A DNA stretch of 64,000 bases from CBDBUR01 sp965212075 (lineage in GTDB: Bacteria; Pseudomonadota; Alphaproteobacteria; JAPOUT01; G958296285), in assembly GCA_965212075.1 (NCBI GenBank), contig OZ243043.1:434001-498000 (forward strand), given 5' to 3'. The notes beneath the pieces were generated by a model, which worked only from the letters and a program-made list of their open reading frames with translations, had not been told where the DNA came from and searched no databases. Shown in pieces: positions 48,992-57,458 of the stretch (the stretch's first letter is position 1; every line of letters starts with the position of its first letter). A program made the translations under genes and the position numbers.

Positions 48992-49741
48992 ATGAGTGCG
49001 TTCATTGTTGCCATTTTGGGCACGAGCCTATTTTTGACTGCTTTGCTTTCGGGCGTGTTCGGGATGGCGGGCGGCATGATTTTGATGGGTGTGCTGCTGG
49101 CGCTGTTTACGGTAGCTGATGCGATGATTCTGCATGGGATTGCGCAGGTCTCATCCAATGGCTGGCGCGTGCTGCTGCATTACGGCAATGTTCGCTGGGC
49201 GCCGGTCGGGCATTATGCGCTGGGTGCGGTCGCGGCGCTGGCGATTTTTGCTTCGCTGGGAATTACGCTGGGCAAGGCGTGGGTGTTTTTGAGCCTTGGC
49301 GCGCTGGCTTTTTTGGCAGCTGGCCTGCCTGCGTCTTGGGCGCTGGATATAACGCGGCGCTCTCATGCGGTCTTGTGCGGCTTGGCGATGACGGCGCTTC
49401 ATTTGATGGCGGGTGTTGCCGGACCGCTGCTGGATTTATTTTTTCTGCGCGCGCCGCTCAACCGCCACGAGATCGTCGCGACCAAAGCGGTGACTCAGAC
49501 CGGCAGCCATATCATCAAGATTATTTATTTTTCATTTTTGGCGGGCGCTGGCCTGTCGCTGGATTTTCCGATTTGGATTTATGGGATGATCGTCGGGCTA
49601 GCTTTTCTTGGCGCTTTTGCCGGACGGATGATTTTAGCGCGCTTCAGCGAAGATGGCTTTCGCTTGGGCATGAAAGTGATTTTGGGCGTGGTCGGCGCGG
49701 TTTATGTTTTCCGCGGCTGGACTTTGCTGGTCAATGTTTGA
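48992..49741 (+). CDS. TauE/SafE-family membrane transporter
   Basis: The ~249-residue protein has eight hydrophobic helices and the TauE layout: 'LLSGVFGMAGGMILMGVLLAL' at the first helix pair with the GxxGGxxxxP/M-type turn, and the second inverted repeat 'MAGVAGPLLDLFFLRAPLNRHEIVATKAVTQTGSHIIKI'. TauE/SafE proteins are linked to export or import of sulfite and other sulfur-containing anions. The substrate is unknown here. It follows the DsbA-like gene by 9 nt, perhaps making GST-HCCA-TauE one thiol or sulfur-conjugate unit. Its end overlaps the convergent znuB by 40 bp. ATG 48992 is preferred to the GTG at 48989. Confidence 0.88.
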   Translation: MSAFIVAILGTSLFLTALLSGVFGMAGGMILMGVLLALFTVADAMILHGIAQVSSNGWRVLLHYGNVRWAPVGHYALGAVAALAIFASLGITLGKAWVFLSLGALAFLAAGLPASWALDITRRSHAVLCGLAMTALHLMAGVAGPLLDLFFLRAPLNRHEIVATKAVTQTGSHIIKIIYFSFLAGAGLSLDFPIWIYGMIVGLAFLGAFAGRMILARFSEDGFRLGMKVILGVVGAVYVFRGWTLLVNV

Positions 49742-50508
49742 GCCGCAAGGCTGAGCGCAAAGATCACGGCGGCGATGGTGATAATCGTCGCACCGGGCGG
49801 GGTAGTGAATAGAAAGCTGCTTACCAATCCGCAGATGATGCAAAACATACCAAATATGGTCGCAAAAGCTGCCATTTGCAGCGGCGTTTTGGCGAAGCCG
49901 CGCGCGGTGGCCGCCGGAATGATCGTCAGGGCGACGATCAGGAAGACGCCAGTGATCTGAATCCCAACCGCCGCGATGAGTACGAAGAGCAGCATAAAAA
50001 TAAGATTGATCATCGGCGCTTTGATATTTTCGGCCTGCGCGATGTCTTCGCTGACGATCAGCAGGAGCAAAGGCCGCCAGACCATCATCAGCCCGATAAG
50101 CGCCGTGATGTTGACGCCATAAATGATCGCGACATCAAACCAGGTGAGGTTGAGAATATCGCCGAACAAAACCTCGTAAGCATGCTCGTCATCTCCGGCG
50201 AGCAGGAGCAGCCCGAAGGCTAGCATGATGTGCGAGATGACGCCGAGCATCGTGTCGGCGGGCAGATAAGATGTTTTCAACATCATCAACACAGCGACAA
50301 AACAAACTAAGACGATGCCGATGATCGGCTCAATCCCGATGATGAGCCCCAGCGCTATGCCCAGCAGAGCGGTATGCGCGATCATTTCGCCAAAGAAGGC
50401 CATGCGCCGCCAGACGATCACGCAGCCGAACGGACTTGTGGCGATCACAATTCCTGCACCGGCAATCAAAGCGAGCCATAATTGATCAGCGATCATGGCT
50501 GTGATCAT
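49702..50508 (-). CDS. znuB: Zinc ABC transporter permease
   Basis: ZnuB is the membrane channel of the high-affinity zinc importer. The 268-residue protein shows eight or nine hydrophobic helices with family motifs 'GCVIVWRRMAFFGEMIAHTALLGIALG' (R-M-A-F-F-G-x-x-I-A-H), 'VISHIMLAFGLLLLAG' and 'ITGVFLIVALTIIPAATARGFAKTP'. The last is the EAA-like coupling stretch. It overlaps znuC by 23 bp (start within the znuC end), and convergently overlaps the TauE gene by 40 bp. The solute-binding ZnuA and the regulator Zur are not in this window. Confidence 0.93.
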   Translation of the reverse strand: MITAMIADQLWLALIAGAGIVIATSPFGCVIVWRRMAFFGEMIAHTALLGIALGLIIGIEPIIGIVLVCFVAVLMMLKTSYLPADTMLGVISHIMLAFGLLLLAGDDEHAYEVLFGDILNLTWFDVAIIYGVNITALIGLMMVWRPLLLLIVSEDIAQAENIKAPMINLIFMLLFVLIAAVGIQITGVFLIVALTIIPAATARGFAKTPLQMAAFATIFGMFCIICGLVSSFLFTTPPGATIITIAAVIFALSLAAQTLTSKVQPRKT

Positions 50509-51205
50509 GCTGGTGAGAATAGATTGTCAACTCGCCGTCAGCTGCGGCAAAGAGCGCTAGATATTGCGGGTCTTGCCGAACATCGTGCGGTGTGCCATGG
50601 CAGCAAATATGCCGGTTGAGGCAGATCACTTTATCGGCGTTGGCCATCACGACATGAAGATCGTGAGAAATCAGCAGCACGCCGCAATTATACAATTTCG
50701 GCAATTGTGTAATGAAGCGGTAAAATTTTGCTTGGCCGACAGGGTCAAGAAACGCCGTCGGTTCATCCAGCACGAACAGATCTGGCTTGCGCAGCAGCGC
50801 GCGCGCGAGCAGCAGCTTCTTGATCTCGCTGCCCGACAAAGCATGAAGCGGGCGGTCTTGAATATGCAGGCTGTCAAGCTGGGCGAGTGCCTGTTCAACC
50901 TCCTGCGCAGGCAGCCTGTGAGGCAGCTGCAGAAACTCACGCGCCGTCAGCGGCAGTGTTTTATCAATTGACAGAAATTGCGGCACAAAGCCGAATTTGA
51001 TCTTCGGCTGCATCTCCAAGCTTCCGGCGCTCGGCTTGATGATGCCCAGCAAAACATGCGCCAAAGTCGTTTTGCCTGCACCATTCGGGCCGATGAGGGT
51101 CGTGACATGTCCGCGCAGCAATGCCAAATCAATGGCTGAAAGGATATTTTCTCCGCCGCGCTGAACGGTGAGCTGTGAGGCGCGAATTAAGACATTGTCA
51201 TCCAT
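50486..51205 (-). CDS. znuC: Zinc ABC transporter ATP-binding protein
   Basis: The 239-residue ATPase has Walker A 'LIGPNGAGKTTLAHVLLG', Q-loop region 'FGFVPQFLSID', signature 'LHALSGSEIKKLLLARALLRKPDLFVLDEPTAFLD' (in parts) with Walker B, and the His switch 'LLISHDLHVVMANADKVICL'. A His-rich end ('YSHQHDHSHDR') may bind zinc. It powers ZnuB. The signature reads LSGSE instead of LSGGE, which is common in ZnuC. The gene starts at 51205, divergent from rpiA by about 110 bp. No clear Zur box was found there. Confidence 0.94.
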   Translation of the reverse strand: MDDNVLIRASQLTVQRGGENILSAIDLALLRGHVTTLIGPNGAGKTTLAHVLLGIIKPSAGSLEMQPKIKFGFVPQFLSIDKTLPLTAREFLQLPHRLPAQEVEQALAQLDSLHIQDRPLHALSGSEIKKLLLARALLRKPDLFVLDEPTAFLDPVGQAKFYRFITQLPKLYNCGVLLISHDLHVVMANADKVICLNRHICCHGTPHDVRQDPQYLALFAAADGELTIYSHQHDHSHDR

Positions 51206-51238
51206 TGAATTTCCTTTTGGTTTTCTATATCATATCTT

Positions 51239-51259
51239 CCTGAGATTCAGGGTTTTTTT
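51239..51259 (+). terminator. Terminator-like hairpin in the rpiA leader
   Basis: CCTGA (51239-51243) and TCAGG (51247-51251) form a five-pair stem with loop GAT, followed by G and seven T. It lies between the divergent znuC and rpiA genes on the rpiA strand, where no upstream gene needs terminating. Leader attenuation or chance are both possible. Confidence 0.4.
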
Positions 51260-51316
51260 AAATTAAGGGCTTTCCCGAGTTTCATTTAATGGCAGCTTGA
51301 TAAGGATGATCCTCTT

Positions 51317-52009
51317 TTGCTCAAGGCGAAAACTGCGGCAGCGCGCCGCGCTTGTGATTTTATTGAAGATGGCATGCTCGTCGGTTTGGGCTCTGGCTCG
51401 ACGGCGGAGATTTTTGTGAGCCTGCTCGCCGCGCGCAAGATGGCGCTGCGCTGCATTGCGACATCTGAACGGGTCGCGGCTTTGGCGCAGAAGCAGGGGC
51501 TTGAGCTCGTGGATAGCGCGGCGTTCACAAAGGTGGATTTGCTGGTGGATGGCGCTGATGAAATTGACCCCGATTTGAATATGATCAAAGGGCTGGGCGG
51601 CGCGTTGCTGCGCGAGAAGATCGTCGCGCAAGCTTCCACCCAGCGGGTCATCATTGCTGACGAGACGAAGCTGGTGGATATTTTAGGCGCGCGCGCGCCT
51701 GTTCCGGTTGAGATATTTGGCTTTGGACGCGAAGTGGCGCGTTATGCGCTGGCGGATCTTGTCGGCGATCTGGATGATGTCCGCCTGCGCGCTAACGATG
51801 CGGGGAAAATCTACCAGACGGACAGCCAGAATTATATTTATGACTGCTTCTTTGGGCGGCTGCGCAGCCCGCAGGATGTAGCCGCCGCGCTGGATCTTTT
51901 GCCTTTTGTGGCATCGCATGGTCTGTTTTTGGGCATGGCTGATATGGTGGTGATCGGCCATGATGATGAAACCACGAAAATAAAAGAGGGGAAGCGAGAT
52001 GGCGTGTGA
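51317..52009 (+). CDS. rpiA: Ribose-5-phosphate isomerase A
   Basis: RpiA interconverts ribose-5-phosphate and ribulose-5-phosphate in the pentose phosphate pathway. The 230-residue protein has 'MLVGLGSGSTAEIFVSLLA' (phosphate loop), 'KVDLLVDGADEIDPDLNMIKGLGGALLREKIVA' in segments with the catalytic Asp and Glu, and 'VIIADETKLVDILG'. The C-terminal 'GLFLGMADMVVIG' completes it. There is no ATG near the expected N-terminus in this frame; the TTG at 51317, with AAGG about 11 nt upstream, is the best start. It overlaps the glutathione reductase gene by 11 bp. Ribulose-5-phosphate is also the substrate of RibBX. Confidence 0.95.
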   Translation: MLKAKTAAARRACDFIEDGMLVGLGSGSTAEIFVSLLAARKMALRCIATSERVAALAQKQGLELVDSAAFTKVDLLVDGADEIDPDLNMIKGLGGALLREKIVAQASTQRVIIADETKLVDILGARAPVPVEIFGFGREVARYALADLVGDLDDVRLRANDAGKIYQTDSQNYIYDCFFGRLRSPQDVAAALDLLPFVASHGLFLGMADMVVIGHDDETTKIKEGKRDGV

Positions 52010-53372
52010 TTTTGATCTGTTCGTGATTGGCGCAGGCTCAGGCGGGGTGCGCGCAGCGCGTATGGCGGCTGCACAGGGCGCGCGTGTCGCCATCGCTGAA
52101 GAATATCGCATTGGCGGCACCTGCGTGATCCGTGGCTGTGTGCCAAAAAAATTATTGGTATATGCGTCGCATTTTGCCGAAGACTTTGAAACGGCAAAAA
52201 CTTTTGGCTGGCAGATCAAAGGCGCAGAGTTTTTGTGGCAGACTCTGATCGCAAATAAAGACAGGGAGATTGACCGCCTCAACGCCGTCTATCGGGACAA
52301 CCTCAACAAAGAGAAGGTTCAGATTTTTCAAAAACGCGCAGTTTTAAAAAGCGCGCATGAAGTAGCTCTTGAGGGTGCGGCAAAAACTTACTCTGCCGAA
52401 CATATCCTCATCGCGACGGGTGGCGCGCCCTTTATGCCCGACAATGTAGAGGGCATTGAACATGCGATCACGTCAAACGAGGTGTTTCATTTGGCTGAAT
52501 TGCCGCGCCGCGTGATGGTGGTCGGCGGCGGCTATATTGCGGTGGAATTTGCCGGAATTTTCAACGGGCTGGGCGCTAAAACGATATTGGCCTATCGCGG
52601 TGAGGAAATTTTGCGCGGCTTTGATGATGATATTCGCGCCGCTTTGCATCATGAGCTCACCGCCAAAGGTATTGATGTCCGCACCGGCCATGATCCGGAG
52701 CGGATTGAAAAAGTGAATGGCAGCTATCAAGTCGGTTTCAAAAATGGCACGCAGGCGCAGACCGATCTGGTGATGTTTGCCACAGGCCGCCTGCCGAATA
52801 CGCGCAATATGGGTCTTGAGGCGGCGGGCGTGGAACTAGCCAAAAACGGCGCGGTGATCGTGGATAAATTCTCCCGGAGCACGGTGGAGAACATTTACGC
52901 AGTCGGCGATGCGACCGATCGGGTCAATCTGACGCCGGTGGCGATCCGCGAGGGCGCGGCCTTTGTGCGCACGGTCTATGGCGGCGAGAAAGTCAGTGTG
53001 GATCACGCGATCATTCCATCGGCGGTGTTCAGCCAGCCGCAGATCGGGACGGTCGGGCTGACTGAGGCGGCGGCGGTGGCGGCCTATGGCGCGGTGGACA
53101 TCTATGAAAGCCGCTTTCGCCCGATGAAGCAGAGCTTTTCGGAGTCTGAGGAGCGGATTTTGATGAAGCTGATCGTGGAGCCGAAAACGGACAAAGTTTT
53201 GGGGGTGCATATTTTGGGCTCGGATGCGGGCGAGCTGATACAGGCGATCGGCGTTGCGGTGACGATGGGGGCGACGAAGGCGCAATTTAACGCGACGATG
53301 GCGGTTCATCCGACGGCGGCTGAGGAGCTGGTAACGATGGCCGCGCCATCGCGCCGCGCGGTCAAAGATTAA
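51999..53372 (+). CDS. gor: Glutathione-disulfide reductase
   Basis: Gor keeps glutathione reduced with NADPH and FAD. The 457-residue protein has the FAD loop 'DLFVIGAGSGGVRAARMAAAQGARVAIAEE', the redox cysteines in 'GGTCVIRGCVPKKLLVYASHF', the NADPH loop 'VMVVGGGYIAVEFAGIFNGLG' and 'IYAVGDATDRVNLTPVAIREGAAF'. The C-terminal interface motif 'MAVHPTAAEELVTM' carries the catalytic His-Glu. It starts at 51999, overlapping rpiA. The rpiA-gor pair is common in Alphaproteobacteria, linking the pentose phosphate pathway (NADPH) to glutathione reduction. The GST and kappa-GST-like proteins upstream would use its product. Confidence 0.96.
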   Translation: MACDFDLFVIGAGSGGVRAARMAAAQGARVAIAEEYRIGGTCVIRGCVPKKLLVYASHFAEDFETAKTFGWQIKGAEFLWQTLIANKDREIDRLNAVYRDNLNKEKVQIFQKRAVLKSAHEVALEGAAKTYSAEHILIATGGAPFMPDNVEGIEHAITSNEVFHLAELPRRVMVVGGGYIAVEFAGIFNGLGAKTILAYRGEEILRGFDDDIRAALHHELTAKGIDVRTGHDPERIEKVNGSYQVGFKNGTQAQTDLVMFATGRLPNTRNMGLEAAGVELAKNGAVIVDKFSRSTVENIYAVGDATDRVNLTPVAIREGAAFVRTVYGGEKVSVDHAIIPSAVFSQPQIGTVGLTEAAAVAAYGAVDIYESRFRPMKQSFSESEERILMKLIVEPKTDKVLGVHILGSDAGELIQAIGVAVTMGATKAQFNATMAVHPTAAEELVTMAAPSRRAVKD

Positions 53373-53436
53373 AACAAATTCCTGTAAGGTTATTTTATGT
53401 TATATATAATCGTTCCAAACAATAGGAATATCCGTG

Positions 53437-54810
53437 ATGAGCAAATGGAAACCCGATAGCTGGCGCGCCAAGCCGATCCGGCAAGTGCCGGATTATCCCG
53501 ACAAGGAAGCGCTTGACGCTGTGGAGGCGCGGTTGCGCAGTTTTCCGCCTTTGGTGTTTGCTGGCGAGGTGCGCAATTTGATGAAACATTTGGGCGAAGT
53601 CGCTGAAGGCCGCGCTTTTTTGCTGCAGGGCGGCGACTGCTCAGAAAGCTTCGCCGAACATTCCGCCGATAATATCCGCGACACTTTTCAGGTTTTGTTG
53701 CAAATGGCGGTGGTGCTGACGTTTGCGCGCAATCTGCCGGTTGTCAAAATTGGCCGGATCGCGGGGCAATTTGCCAAGCCGCGCTCGGACGATCATGAAA
53801 TCAAAAACGGCGAAACCCTGCCCAGCTATCGCGGTGATATCATCAATAACATCCAATTTGACAAAGAGGCGCGTGTGCCCGATCCGGAGCGGCAGATCAA
53901 AGCCTATCGGCAGTCGGCCTCTACGCTGAACCTGCTGCGCGCCTTTGCACAGGGTGGTTTTGCCAATCTTGAATTTGTCCATCGCTGGAATCTGGATTTT
54001 GTTGCCGATAGCCCTCAAGGCGAGCATTATCACGAAATCGCGCATCGCATCACTGAGGCGCTGGATTTCATGAAAGCCTGTGGGGTGTCTCCGGAGACAG
54101 CGCCGCAATTGCAGACGGTGGATTTTTACACGAGCCATGAAGCTCTGCTGCTGGGCTATGAAGAAGCCATGACGCGCACCGATTCCATTTCAGGCGGTTT
54201 TTATGACACGTCTGCCCATATGGTCTGGATCGGCGACCGCACACGCCAGCTTGATGGCGCTCATGTTGAATTTTGCCGCGGCATTAAAAATCCGATCGGC
54301 TTGAAGTGCGGCCCTGCGCTCACACCGGAAGATTTGCTGAAGCTCATTGATGTTCTCAATCCGGAAAATATCGCCGGACGGCTGACTTTGATTTGCCGCT
54401 TCGGTGCTGATAGAATCGAACAACATCTGCCAAAACTCATTGGGGCGGTGGAAAAAGCTGGTCTCAAAACCGTTTGGTCATGTGATCCGATGCACGGCAA
54501 TACGATTAAGGCCTCCAACGGCTATAAGACGCGCCCCTTCAAGCAGATCATCAGCGAGGTGGATCATTTTATGGCGATCCACCATGAGCGGGGCACCCAT
54601 CCGGGCGGTATCCACCTTGAGATGACCGGCCAGAATGTGACGGAATGTTTGGGCGGTGCTGCGGCAATTTCCGAAAAAGATTTATCCGATCGCTATCATA
54701 CGCATTGCGATCCGCGGCTCAATGCCGGACAGGCTTTGGAGTTGGCCTTTTTGCTTGCTGAAAAGATTAAGCAAGGCCGCGATTCCACGCGAAGAAAAGA
54801 ATCAGCTTAA
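53437..54810 (+). CDS. aroG: Class II 3-deoxy-7-phosphoheptulonate (DAHP) synthase
   Basis: This enzyme condenses phosphoenolpyruvate and erythrose-4-phosphate, the first shikimate-pathway step. The 457-residue protein is of the class II (plant/Mycobacterium) type. 'LQGGDCSESFAEHSADNIRDTFQVLLQMAVVL', 'VVKIGRIAGQFAKPRSDD', 'TSHEALLLGYEEAMTR', 'AHMVWIGDRTRQLDGAHVEFCRGI' match in parts. The metal site is at 'WSCDPMHGNTIK' and 'GTHPGGIHLEMTGQNVTECLGGA'. The start at 53437 is preferred over the GTG at 53434. A TATAAT-like box lies about 30 bp upstream (53405-53410). The stop falls in a 14-nt tandem repeat shared with the convergent sulfatase stop. Confidence 0.96.
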   Translation: MSKWKPDSWRAKPIRQVPDYPDKEALDAVEARLRSFPPLVFAGEVRNLMKHLGEVAEGRAFLLQGGDCSESFAEHSADNIRDTFQVLLQMAVVLTFARNLPVVKIGRIAGQFAKPRSDDHEIKNGETLPSYRGDIINNIQFDKEARVPDPERQIKAYRQSASTLNLLRAFAQGGFANLEFVHRWNLDFVADSPQGEHYHEIAHRITEALDFMKACGVSPETAPQLQTVDFYTSHEALLLGYEEAMTRTDSISGGFYDTSAHMVWIGDRTRQLDGAHVEFCRGIKNPIGLKCGPALTPEDLLKLIDVLNPENIAGRLTLICRFGADRIEQHLPKLIGAVEKAGLKTVWSCDPMHGNTIKASNGYKTRPFKQIISEVDHFMAIHHERGTHPGGIHLEMTGQNVTECLGGAAAISEKDLSDRYHTHCDPRLNAGQALELAFLLAEKIKQGRDSTRRKESA

Positions 54811-54822
54811 AAGAATCGGCTT
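54795..54822. repeat. 14-nt tandem duplication carrying both convergent stop codons
   Basis: AAAAGAATCAGCTT (54795-54808) is followed directly by AAAAGAATCGGCTT (54809-54822). The aroG stop (54808-54810) spans the copy junction. The sulfatase stop (54821-54823, minus) lies at the end of copy 2. Confidence 0.92.
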
Positions 54823-56383
54823 AAACGGGTGCCAGCCGCGGCAGTCTTTGGGCGCGCGGCTCCGGCCAATGGTCAAGCATATCGGCGATTAAATCGCTTT
54901 TGAGACTCCGCCTTTTGGGATCGTTCCAGAGATTATGAATTTGATCAGGGTCTTCACCGAGATCATAAAGCTCGCCCTCATCTCCCTCATAGAGGCTGCC
55001 TTTGCCGTAGCGCGTGCAGCGATATTGATCGCGCGTGATCGTTTGCAGCGTGATCGTGGTGGCATCGGGCGGCGCGTCGTCCGGCCCGAGCACCGGCTTG
55101 AAGCCGCCATGCACGCTCTCCCATGAAGTCAGCGCGCGTTCGCGCTCTTCGCCTTTATTTTGCGGCAGCGCCATACCCTGCATCCAATCAGGAACATCCA
55201 CGCCTGCGATCTGGCAGAAAGTCGGCGCAATATCCACATGGCCGACCGGCGCGGCAATCTCATCGGGCGGAAGTTTCGCCGCCGCCGCCGGACGCCAGAT
55301 CAAAGGCAGGCGCATCAGCGCATCCACATGAAACGGCCCTTTGAACATCAAGCCGAAATCGCCCTGCATTTCGCCATGATCGGTTGTGAAAATGACATCG
55401 GTTGACGCACCCCACTGGCGCTGCTCAATATAAGCGAGCACGCGGCCACAGGCCTCATCAATTAGTTCGTTTTCAATATGAGTCATCGCGTTAATTTCGC
55501 GGATTTGATCTTTGTTCAAGGTGTGCGGCGCGAAATCTGGCGGCATTTCGTAATTGGTGTTGATCGTGCCCAGATAGGCCGCGAGCCAATGGCGGGGCTT
55601 TTTTTCCAGCATTTTGACTCGCGCTTCGTGGGTTTGCGGATATAAAGCGGGGAGGTCCAGCTCCTGCCATGAGATGCGATGAAGCTCTTCTTCCGGCGGA
55701 TCCCAAGGGTGGTGCGGATCAGGGAAGCTCATCCAGACGAACCAATCGTCTTTTTCATCAAGTGTGTTCAAAAAAGCGAGTGTGCGATCGGCAACCCAAT
55801 CGGTATGATAGAGCGCGCGCGGTGTTTGATTATGCCAGCATTGCACGGCGCCGGTATCGCCGCCGCCCGCGTGATTTTGTTTGCCTTCCGGCGATAGGAT
55901 CGGATAGAAGTTCCCGATCTGCTCTTGATGGTCTCGGTTCATCCAGACATCATAATGAGCATGTCCAAGAATAAAGTGGTTGGCGGTTTCTATATGGTCA
56001 AAGCCGCGGTGAGGCCCATATTCACCTTTTTGCGCCATGCGATTTTCATAAAATTGATCGCCGCCTAGCCAAGGCTCAAAATGCGCCTTGCCGATGAGCG
56101 CGGTTTTATATCCGGCCTCATTGAGCAGCTGCGCGACCGAAGGGCTGTCGGCGGGCAGGGGCACGCCATTCATCCATACGCCGTGAGTTTGCGGATATTG
56201 GCCTGAGATCATTGTGGCGCGCGCGGGCATGCAGACGACATTTTGCGCGATGGCTTGGCGGTAGGTTAATCCTTGGCGGGCGAGCTGATCCAGCACGGGT
56301 GTGTGCGCGACCGCGCCGCCATTGCAGCCCAGTGCGTCATAGCGCATCTGGTCGGTGGTGATGAAGAGGATTTTGCGGCCCAT
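54821..56383 (-). CDS. Sulfatase (choline-sulfatase-like)
   Basis: The ~520-residue protein is a type I sulfatase. 'ILFITTDQMRYDALGCNGG' is the N-terminal metal motif (Asp). 'QNVVCMPARATMISGQYPQTHGVW' is the sulfatase signature with Cys at the formylglycine site (C-x-P-A-R). 'VIFTTDHGEMQGDFGLMFKGPFH' holds the second metal Asp-His. 'SFPDPHHPWDPP' is characteristic of choline-sulfatase-like members. Maturation would need a formylglycine-generating enzyme not seen here. I take the ATG at 56383 ('MGRKILFITTDQ'); the longer frame to 56470 overlaps the reductase gene, which ends at 56385. No signal peptide is evident. The natural substrate is unknown. Confidence 0.93.
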   Translation of the reverse strand: MGRKILFITTDQMRYDALGCNGGAVAHTPVLDQLARQGLTYRQAIAQNVVCMPARATMISGQYPQTHGVWMNGVPLPADSPSVAQLLNEAGYKTALIGKAHFEPWLGGDQFYENRMAQKGEYGPHRGFDHIETANHFILGHAHYDVWMNRDHQEQIGNFYPILSPEGKQNHAGGGDTGAVQCWHNQTPRALYHTDWVADRTLAFLNTLDEKDDWFVWMSFPDPHHPWDPPEEELHRISWQELDLPALYPQTHEARVKMLEKKPRHWLAAYLGTINTNYEMPPDFAPHTLNKDQIREINAMTHIENELIDEACGRVLAYIEQRQWGASTDVIFTTDHGEMQGDFGLMFKGPFHVDALMRLPLIWRPAAAAKLPPDEIAAPVGHVDIAPTFCQIAGVDVPDWMQGMALPQNKGEERERALTSWESVHGGFKPVLGPDDAPPDATTITLQTITRDQYRCTRYGKGSLYEGDEGELYDLGEDPDQIHNLWNDPKRRSLKSDLIADMLDHWPEPRAQRLPRLAPV

Positions 56384-56384
56384 A

Positions 56385-57407
56385 TCACACCGCAGGATCA
56401 GCGCCCAGCTTGACGAGCATTTTGCCCATATTGCCTCCGGAGAAAAGTTTAATGAAAGCACCGGGCGCATTTTCTATGCCTTCGTGGACGGTTTGCTCCC
56501 ATTTGATTTTGCCAGCCGAGATCCATGCGGTCATATCTTTTTGGAAGTCTTGGATGATGTCAAGATTGTTGGAGACGATGAAGCCTTCTACTTTGATGCT
56601 TTTGCCGATGATATAGATCATGTTGGACGGGCCGGGCTGGGGTGCCGTGTTGTTATATTGCGAGATCATGCCGCACATGGCGATGCGTCCGAACGGATTC
56701 ATGGCCGTTATAGCGGCCTCAAAGTGATCGCCGCCGACATTTTCAAAATAGACGTCGGCGCCTTTCGGGAAGGCTTTGACGACGGCTTGGGACAGATCGC
56801 CGCAGGTTTTATAATTGATGGCGACATCCACACCGGCGACGTCTTTGAGCCATTTGCATTTCTCATCGGAACCGGCGGTGCCGACGACGTAGCAGCCTTT
56901 GGCTTTGGCGATCTGGCACGCGACCGAGCCGACCGCGCCGGCGGCAGCTGAGATGAAAACATTTTCTTTATCTTGGAGTTTGGCGATTTTCATCAATCCG
57001 ACATAGGCGGTCATGCCGGGCATGCCGACGACGCTTAGGTAGGCTTCAAGAGGCATGCCAGCGGGCTGGATTTTTTGCACCGCGCCGTCATTGGCGAGGG
57101 CATATTCGCGCCAGCCGAGCATATTGCTGACATAATCGCCTTTGGCAAGCTTGGAGGATTTTGAAGCGACGACCTGTCCGACGGCGCCGCCTTCAAGCGG
57201 CTGGTCAATCTGGAAGGGCGGCACATAGCTTTCTATATCCATCATGCGTCCGCGCATATAGGGGTCAACCGACATCCAGATATTGCGGATCAAGACTTCG
57301 CCGTCTTTGGGGTCGCCGATTTCATTTTGAACGAGCTTGAAGTTTTTCGCGGCGGGAACGCCGACAGGCCGCGAGGCCAAGTGGATTTCTTTGTTTTTGA
57401 CGGGCAT
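56385..57407 (-). CDS. NADP-dependent zinc-free MDR oxidoreductase (CurA-like), copy 1
   Basis: The 340-residue protein belongs to the medium-chain reductase family without zinc (leukotriene B4 dehydrogenase/CurA type). Conserved parts are 'VDPYMRGRM' near residue 50, 'VVGMPGMTAYVGLMKIAKLQDKENVFISAAAGAVGSVACQIAKAKG' in segments, 'VVGTAGSDEKCKWLKDVAGVDVAINYK', 'ADVYFENVGGDHFEAAITAM' and 'RIAMCGMISQYNN'. These enzymes reduce the double bond of alpha,beta-unsaturated carbonyls with NADPH. A paralogue follows upstream at 57450-58451. Start at 57407, with AGGAGAG upstream on its strand. It is adjacent to the sulfatase with 1 bp between. Confidence 0.92.
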   Translation of the reverse strand: MPVKNKEIHLASRPVGVPAAKNFKLVQNEIGDPKDGEVLIRNIWMSVDPYMRGRMMDIESYVPPFQIDQPLEGGAVGQVVASKSSKLAKGDYVSNMLGWREYALANDGAVQKIQPAGMPLEAYLSVVGMPGMTAYVGLMKIAKLQDKENVFISAAAGAVGSVACQIAKAKGCYVVGTAGSDEKCKWLKDVAGVDVAINYKTCGDLSQAVVKAFPKGADVYFENVGGDHFEAAITAMNPFGRIAMCGMISQYNNTAPQPGPSNMIYIIGKSIKVEGFIVSNNLDIIQDFQKDMTAWISAGKIKWEQTVHEGIENAPGAFIKLFSGGNMGKMLVKLGADPAV

Positions 57408-57432
57408 GATGCTCTCCTTTGTGGGTTAAGTG

Positions 57433-57458
57433 GTGGTTAAATGTTGTGGTTAAAGTTT
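57433..57458. repeat. 13-nt duplication at the boundary of the two reductase genes
   Basis: GTGGTTAAATGTT (57433-57445) and GTGGTTAAAGTTT (57446-57458) are tandem near-copies. The stop codon of the upstream reductase (57450-57452, minus strand) lies in the second copy. Confidence 0.7.

Noticed and set aside
51206..51316. Zur operator between znuC and rpiA
   Set aside because: Only a weak ATATCATAT-like sequence is present; it lacks a convincing long dyad.
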